Below, piece by piece: positions 6,065 to 9,696 of a stretch of 9,696 nt of DNA. Each line of letters opens with the position of its first letter. Position 1 is the first letter of the stretch. The stretch comes from Actinomycetes bacterium. GTDB taxonomy: Bacteria; Actinomycetota; Acidimicrobiia; Acidimicrobiales; RAAP-2. The notes below the pieces were generated by a model that did no database searches, had not been told where the DNA came from, and saw only the letters and a list, made by a program, of their open reading frames with translations. The stretch is from the NCBI GenBank assembly GCA_021801615.1, contig JAJYXS010000195.1, positions 1 through 9,696 on the forward strand, given 5' to 3'. The translations under genes and the position numbers were made by a program.

Positions 6065-6647
6065 GGAGAAGACGGCCAACGTGCTTGCCCAGCTTCTCGT
6101 CCCCGGCGGCCCGACGGTGCTCCACAGCCTGCGCATGCCGGTGAGCGGCGTCGACGCGGACATCGACCACCTGGTGGTCGCCGGCAGTCACGTTTGGGTC
6201 TTCGACACCAAAGCGTGGAAATCGGCCTTCTATTGGACGCTCGCCGGGAGGACGCGACGGGGTTTTCGGCGGATCGCGTTCGCCGACCGCCACACTGCCG
6301 AGATGGCGGTGGACGCGCTCAACAACCTGTTTGTGCGCCAGGGGCTCCACGCCGTCGTGCACAAGCCGTACATCGTCATCTGGCCCTCCAGCCAGAGAAA
6401 GCCGGTCAACATCGCCTTCTACCGGCCGCGGGGAGCGAAGGCCGTCCACGGTGAGGTGCTCGACACCCGGCTCGCAAAGATAGCGTCGGGCGGTCCCGCC
6501 GATCCCGACATCGTCACGGCGTTGTACCCGCTTCTGTCCACCGCCCGCCTGGCCGCGGCGCAGGTGCGAGACGGCCGGCTCCACGACACCGGCACGCATC
6601 TGCGGCCCATGCGCGACGACCGCCGTGGTGTCCTCGACGAGTTCTGA
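5943..6647 (+). CDS. NERD-domain nuclease-like protein
   Basis: This 234-residue protein carries a nuclease-related domain at about residues 36-140. GKRGEEKTANVLAQLL (37-52) is the usual G..GE helix, followed by VLHSLRMPV, DADIDHLVV (71-79) and VWVFDTKAW (84-92). D73/D75, D88 and K90 give the acid...D-x-K arrangement of PD-(D/E)xK-type cores, so an active fold is possible. NERD proteins are usually single-domain or fused to helicases or kinases, and their substrates are poorly known. The start ATG 5943 has an AGGA 6 nt upstream and gives good G/C third-position bias at once; GTG 6027 is an alternative that removes the His/Gln/Pro-rich leader (MAHHHQPPSQPQ). The gene overlaps the winged-helix gene by 122 nt and ends 8 nt before the FtsK-like gene, so it belongs to the same operon. 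Processing of transferred DNA or protection against foreign DNA are both inferences. Confidence 0.75.
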   Translation: MAHHHQPPSQPQLLGIPGLSLAGPKTWAVSEEARAQGKRGEEKTANVLAQLLVPGGPTVLHSLRMPVSGVDADIDHLVVAGSHVWVFDTKAWKSAFYWTLAGRTRRGFRRIAFADRHTAEMAVDALNNLFVRQGLHAVVHKPYIVIWPSSQRKPVNIAFYRPRGAKAVHGEVLDTRLAKIASGGPADPDIVTALYPLLSTARLAAAQVRDGRLHDTGTHLRPMRDDRRGVLDEF

Positions 6648-6655
6648 TCGTCTTG

Positions 6656-9600
6656 ATGGCACCCCGTCGTCGCTCCAGCCAGCCAGCCCAGTCGATCGCG
6701 CCGGTCCTGGTTCTCGCGGCCATCGGCGTCGCCGCCGTCTCGTCCTGGTTCGGCTTGCCGGCAATCGCTGTTCTCTGGGCCTGCGTCCTCCTGGTCGCAT
6801 TGCTCGAGCCACCGGTGGCGCTCTCCGGCAAGAAGGACGACTGGGGGTATCCGACGCCTGCGAACCCGGCCGAGGAGACCCGCCTGCGGCGCTTTCGTCA
6901 GTGGCGTCAGCTCCGCTTCTCCCTCGTACCGCTGCCAGGTCTCGCTACCGGGCTCTTGCCCGGTTGGCCGCTGCTCGCTTCGTGGTGCGCAGGGCTGTGG
7001 GCGGCGGCGGTTGGTTGGCTGGTGCCCGTCGTCGGGGATCGCTACCTGCGTGCGCCGGCCGGCCACGCGCTCGATGCCGCGGCGGCCTTCGTGCTCGTCG
7101 TCGAGATCGCCTCCGCGCGCCGTTCGGTGGCCGCAGCGGACCATCCCGGTACCCGGCTCGACACGTTCGTGCCTACGATCCGCCGGGCGCCCGGGGCGAC
7201 GCTCGCTCGCATGGCGGCGGGGGCGGTTGGCGGGCTCGTCGTCGGCGTGGCGCTGGCGACCATCGTTCACAACTACGGCGCACGTTTCGGTTGGGGCGGT
7301 CTCGTCGCACAGCTCCATCTCGGACCACACCTGCATCGCCCGGGCGTCGTGCTCGCCTCGCCTGCGGCTCTCGAAGGCCTGCTCGCCTGCGGCGGGGCAC
7401 TGCTCGCAGTCGCCAAGCCGTGGCAGCGAGCAGCCCTCGAAGGCTGGTCGGAGCTCGTCTCGGTGAGGGAGGCCTGGGCCGCGCGCTGGAACGGCCTCAA
7501 GCTGGACGTTCCCACCCTCGTGAGCCACGAGACGGTCGGGACCGCCGTGGTCGACACCTTCGAGGCGCCGGCGCACCTCGGGTCGGGGGCGTTCCTCCCC
7601 CTTGGACCGAAGCTCCTCCCCGCGCTCGGGTCAGGGACCGCCGTCGCCGTGCTGGAGCACCCCGAGATCTCGGGCGGCTTCCCGGTGCCGGGGACTCGCC
7701 ACCCACGCCTGTTCGACGTCGTCGTCTGGCCGGCAGGGGGCCTCCCCGACCCGGCGAGCGAGGCCGATCTGGTCAGTGTCCAGCTCTTCGCGCACGCGGC
7801 GATGGTCCGGACTTTGGAGCCCCTTGGCTACGGGCGCCCCGTCCCGGTCCGGGTCGAGCGGCTGACTGCGCCCGAGTCCCCGAAGCGGATCTGGTCCTCC
7901 ACCTGGGCCTGGCCGGGTGGGCCGGACCTGAAGACGATCCGCGAGGCGAGCGCCCCCGGTGGCGGCCCCCTCGTCTCCAAGTTCCCGGCGGCGTTCTCCT
8001 GCCCGGTGCTGATGGACCACCACGGCGGCGGCGACGGAGCGGGCCGGGTCTACTTCGGGGCGATCGGCGACGAAGAGGCGGTCCTCGCAGACGAGCACCA
8101 GCACCTCGCCGAGCGCTTCACAGAGCTCGCCGCAGAGGACCGCTGGGCGACGATCTGGGAGAGCGTCTTGAAGAAGGGTTCGATCCACCCGAGCATCTCC
8201 CACAAGATGACGACCAGCCGCCCGCTCGGCCCAGAGGTCGTCGTCAGGCGCATGGCGTTCCTCACGCCGTGGGGGATCGACCCGTCAGAGTTCCTCGGCC
8301 TGGAGGCAAAGCTCGCCACCGCGCTCGGTGCCGCGCCGTTCGTCTCGATCACCGGTTGGACCCAGAAGGGCTCCGGCGGGCGCCACCCCCAGGCCTTCGC
8401 CGTCTACTGGGCCGAGACCGCAGTGCCGGGATCCCCGGACCTCGTCCCGCCTGCCGAGGCGGCGCCGTGGGTGCTCGCCGGCCAGGTCAACGCCGCGTTC
8501 GACGACGTTCGCCTCGCCCGCCCCGAGGTCGCAGAGGCCGTCCCGCTCAGCGCCGAGCGCTCCAAGGCCCACCTGTGGCGGATCATTCTTCAACTTTATG
8601 ACGGGGTCACCGCGGCCGACGTCCGGGCTCGCGCCGAGCGCATCCGCCGGGCACTCCACGTCCCGTGGCTCAGGGTCGAAGACGCCCCAGGCGGCGTCAC
8701 CTGCTACGTCGGCGCAGACCCGGGGACAGCCGAGCTGGCGAACCCGAAGAGGGACGTGCTGGCATTGGCCGCGCTCGACTGGGACCAGGCATGGTCCGAC
8801 GTCGGCGTCGTGGGCTCCGACGGAGACGTGCCGCACCTGGGCTCGCTCGGACGTCTCCCGCGCAACCCGGCAGTCGAGGTGCGTGACTTCGCGCTGCCGC
8901 CCGGCGTGGACCGGGCGAGGGTGAAGGCCGCAGTCGGCAAGCTGAAGGCCGCGACGGGGAACGCCTTCGTCGAGGTGCGGGAGTCGCCGGCCGGGGCGTC
9001 CTCGGTCCGCCTGCTCGTTGCCGAGCGCAACCCGCTGCCCCAGACGGTGCCCTTCGACTTCCGGGCCGCGGACGCCGCCAGCGGCTTCGCCTTCGCGACC
9101 GGGGTCGAGGGCACCCCGGTGGTCTTCGACCCGGCCGAGTCGCCCCATCTCCTGCTCGCCGGGGTGACCGGGGCGGGCAAGTCCTCGACCGCCCAGGCGC
9201 TCCTCTACGACGCGGCGGTGGCCGGATGCGACGTCTACCTTCTCGACCCGGTCAAGGGCGGGGCGGACTACGCCTTCCTGCGCGACCACGCGATGGCCGT
9301 CGCCGGCGATGCGCTCGAGGCCGCGGCGGTGATGAAGGCCGTCTACGCCGAGGTCGCCCGGCGCAAAGATCTCAACGCTCGACACGGCGTGGGGTCGGTC
9401 TTCGAGCTGCCAGAGGAGCTCCGTCCCCGGCGCATCGTCGTGATGATCGACGAGTTCACGAGCTTGATCGGCCAGGACCCGGTCCCGAAGCAGCCGTTCG
9501 ACGATCCCGAGGAGGAAGCCGAGCGCCAGCGTCAGCTGGCCATGAACCTCGCCAGGCAGCTGGTCGGGATCTACGCGGGCCGCTTCGCACGAGAGGCTCG

Positions 9601-9696
9601 CTCGGCCGGGGTGACGCTGTTGCTCGGGACCCAAAAGCTCATGGCGAAGACCCTCGACACCCTCCCCGGGGGGTCGGACCTGAAGACGAACCTCGC
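6656..9696 (+). CDS. Membrane-anchored FtsK/SpoIIIE-type DNA translocase (3'-partial)
   Basis: At least 1013 residues; the frame is open at the right edge with no stop. Residues 14-50 form two likely membrane helices, followed by hydrophobic segments at about 90-126 and 185-204, so the N-terminus is membrane-embedded. A long middle region (about 260-750) matches nothing I recognise. Residues about 752-805 resemble the beta-rich module before FtsK motors. The motor follows: Walker A GVTGAGKS (836-843), DPVKGGADY, which is the FtsK-type DPK..GADF segment, Walker B IVVMIDEF with D932-E933, and LLLGTQKL, a sensor-like strand. The missing end should hold the rest of the motor. ATG 6656 follows the NERD stop by 8 nt without a Shine-Dalgarno, so reinitiation or coupling is likely. 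FtsK-type pumps include TraB of Streptomyces elements and TcpA of clostridial plasmids, both DNA-transfer motors. A cell-division FtsK is less likely given the neighbours. A type VII secretion EccC is unlikely because only one motor is seen so far. Confidence 0.85.
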   Translation, partial: MAPRRRSSQPAQSIAPVLVLAAIGVAAVSSWFGLPAIAVLWACVLLVALLEPPVALSGKKDDWGYPTPANPAEETRLRRFRQWRQLRFSLVPLPGLATGLLPGWPLLASWCAGLWAAAVGWLVPVVGDRYLRAPAGHALDAAAAFVLVVEIASARRSVAAADHPGTRLDTFVPTIRRAPGATLARMAAGAVGGLVVGVALATIVHNYGARFGWGGLVAQLHLGPHLHRPGVVLASPAALEGLLACGGALLAVAKPWQRAALEGWSELVSVREAWAARWNGLKLDVPTLVSHETVGTAVVDTFEAPAHLGSGAFLPLGPKLLPALGSGTAVAVLEHPEISGGFPVPGTRHPRLFDVVVWPAGGLPDPASEADLVSVQLFAHAAMVRTLEPLGYGRPVPVRVERLTAPESPKRIWSSTWAWPGGPDLKTIREASAPGGGPLVSKFPAAFSCPVLMDHHGGGDGAGRVYFGAIGDEEAVLADEHQHLAERFTELAAEDRWATIWESVLKKGSIHPSISHKMTTSRPLGPEVVVRRMAFLTPWGIDPSEFLGLEAKLATALGAAPFVSITGWTQKGSGGRHPQAFAVYWAETAVPGSPDLVPPAEAAPWVLAGQVNAAFDDVRLARPEVAEAVPLSAERSKAHLWRIILQLYDGVTAADVRARAERIRRALHVPWLRVEDAPGGVTCYVGADPGTAELANPKRDVLALAALDWDQAWSDVGVVGSDGDVPHLGSLGRLPRNPAVEVRDFALPPGVDRARVKAAVGKLKAATGNAFVEVRESPAGASSVRLLVAERNPLPQTVPFDFRAADAASGFAFATGVEGTPVVFDPAESPHLLLAGVTGAGKSSTAQALLYDAAVAGCDVYLLDPVKGGADYAFLRDHAMAVAGDALEAAAVMKAVYAEVARRKDLNARHGVGSVFELPEELRPRRIVVMIDEFTSLIGQDPVPKQPFDDPEEEAERQRQLAMNLARQLVGIYAGRFAREARSAGVTLLLGTQKLMAKTLDTLPGGSDLKTNL

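Noticed and set aside
6625..8601. Plus-strand 658-codon frame overlapping the FtsK-type gene
   Set aside because: The product is Arg/Gly/Pro-rich without motifs, while the frame from 6656 has membrane helices and, further on, complete Walker motifs.
8285..9634. Minus-strand 449-codon frame
   Set aside because: It lies entirely antisense to the FtsK motor domain and shows no conserved motif.

Overview
The window is a very GC-rich stretch with strong G/C preference at third codon positions, NTG starts and a MazEF-type pair typical of Actinomycetota. By eye it suggests a high-GC actinobacterium, but I cannot assign a genus. Every gene I can support lies on the + strand.

Layout. (1) 1-734: an unrecognised protein with two copies of a helix-turn-helix-like unit, possibly cut by the left edge, followed by a GC-rich hairpin (753-770). 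(2) 832-1424: a compact type II toxin-antitoxin operon. A ribbon-helix-helix antitoxin (856-1110) overlaps a MazF/PemK toxin (1107-1424) by 4 nt, and a palindromic operator/promoter lies immediately upstream of a probably leaderless GTG start. (3) 1425-2054: about 630 bp without a convincing gene, holding hairpins and several short direct repeats. (4) 2055-9696: a tightly packed four-gene block. It encodes a VirD4/TraG-like P-loop ATPase, a winged-helix protein resembling the replication-relaxation family, a small NERD-type nuclease-like protein, and a large membrane-anchored FtsK/SpoIIIE-type ATPase that runs off the right edge.

How the genes may work together. Two different hexameric DNA-pump ATPases, a DNA-binding adaptor-like protein and a nuclease-like protein sit in one apparent transcription unit next to an addiction module. 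This is best explained as the DNA-processing and transfer part of an integrative or plasmid-borne conjugative element. No relaxase, integrase, VirB4-like ATPase, replication initiator or att site is visible here, so the element type is inferred. The four-gene cassette is the part of the window most likely to be an under-described system. The least certain calls are the start of the first ATPase, the role of the 1425-2054 region and the true C-terminus of the winged-helix protein.
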